Positions 63,940-64,000 of a stretch of 64,000 nt of DNA are shown in pieces (the first letter of the stretch is position 1; each line of letters begins with the position of its first letter). Position numbers and translations under genes: made by a program. The DNA lies in the NCBI GenBank assembly GCA_021203305.1, contig JAJQBK010000007.1:1-64000 (forward strand), in the 5' to 3' direction. This DNA comes from Lachnospiraceae bacterium. Its GTDB lineage: Bacteria > Bacillota > Clostridia > Lachnospirales > Lachnospiraceae. Below the pieces are notes generated by a model that was given only the letters and a program-made list of their open reading frames with translations, did no database searches and was not told where the DNA came from.

Positions 63940-64000
63940 TGAAAAATAAAGACGAGCTTTCCGAAGTGGAGGAAGAGAAAATCACCGAAGCGGAGGATAT
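63939..64000 (+). CDS. Start of an unidentified gene (cut by the window edge)
   Basis: ATG at 63939 overlaps the rbgA TAA by one base, indicating translational coupling. The 20 visible residues, MKNKDELSEVEEEKITEAED, are highly charged. GGGAGAGG lies upstream. Not enough for a name. Confidence 0.6.
   Translation, partial: MKNKDELSEVEEEKITEAED

Noticed and set aside
1-64000. CRISPR array, tRNA or rRNA genes
   Set aside because: No regularly spaced direct repeats, cloverleaf with TTCGA loop, or rRNA sequence was seen; the repeats found are dispersed palindromes.

Overview
The window reads as housekeeping chromosome from a low-GC-phylum (Firmicutes) spore-former of class Clostridia, most likely a Lachnospiraceae-type gut anaerobe with moderately high GC. 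This rests on single-chain GlyRS, SpoIVB, a Spo0A effector domain, DUF1540, DUF3048/YerB, YlxM-Ffh, RqcH, and the Firmicutes gene orders rplS-lepB-rnhB-rbgA and infC-rpmI-rplT. The family placement is inference. No rRNA, tRNA, CRISPR array, prophage or intact insertion sequence was seen.

Layout. 1-4.6 kb: end of an unknown gene, glyS, alaS. 4.6-6.3 kb: DUF3048 lipoprotein (minus) and rpsU. 6.4-8.5 kb: an AT-richer FG-GAP/polysaccharide-lyase-like gene that runs into the 3' end of aroC (minus). 9.8-12.5 kb: CmpB-like membrane protein, tgt, yajC. 12.6-23.5 kb: the long asp23-nusB-xseA-xseB-ispA-dxs-tlyA-nadK-argR-recN-spoIVB array, resembling the Bacillus order but without spo0A at its end. 23.7-31.7 kb: glycogen debranching enzyme, ABC exporter, a Spo0A effector domain without a receiver, glycogen synthase, SpoVB-like flippase. 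31.7-32.7 kb: an apparent type I toxin-antitoxin pair (BsrE/TxpA-like peptide with a 3'-overlapping antisense RNA) beside a small divergent Spo0A_C-like gene. 32.8-37.2 kb: rqcH, degV and small proteins. 37.4-41.9 kb: infC-rpmI-rplT with leader, pepD, rlmD-like. 42-50 kb: plsX, acpP, rnc, smc, ftsY, ilvA. 50.3-56.8 kb: YitT, GntR, ylxM-ffh, rpsP-khpA-rimM and a trmD fused to an acetyltransferase domain. 57-60.8 kb: pncB, a Gly-rich protein and a frameshifted GT-C-like membrane protein. 61-64 kb: rplS, lepB, rnhB, rbgA and the start of another gene.

How it works together. Most genes serve translation (tRNA charging and modification, ribosomal proteins, ribosome assembly, SRP targeting), isoprenoid, aromatic, NAD and fatty-acid precursor synthesis, chromosome maintenance and glycogen. 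The accessory layer is mainly intergenic: at least three families of interspersed palindromic repeats (one MITE-like, with matching inverted ends and an 8-bp direct flanking repeat), several attenuator-like hairpins, and the toxin-antitoxin locus.

Best candidates for something new: the toxin-antitoxin locus with a possible Shine-Dalgarno switch, the two Spo0A-effector-like proteins lacking receivers together with the missing spo0A behind spoIVB, the TrmD-GNAT fusion, and the three repeat families. All were read by eye; no database search was run.
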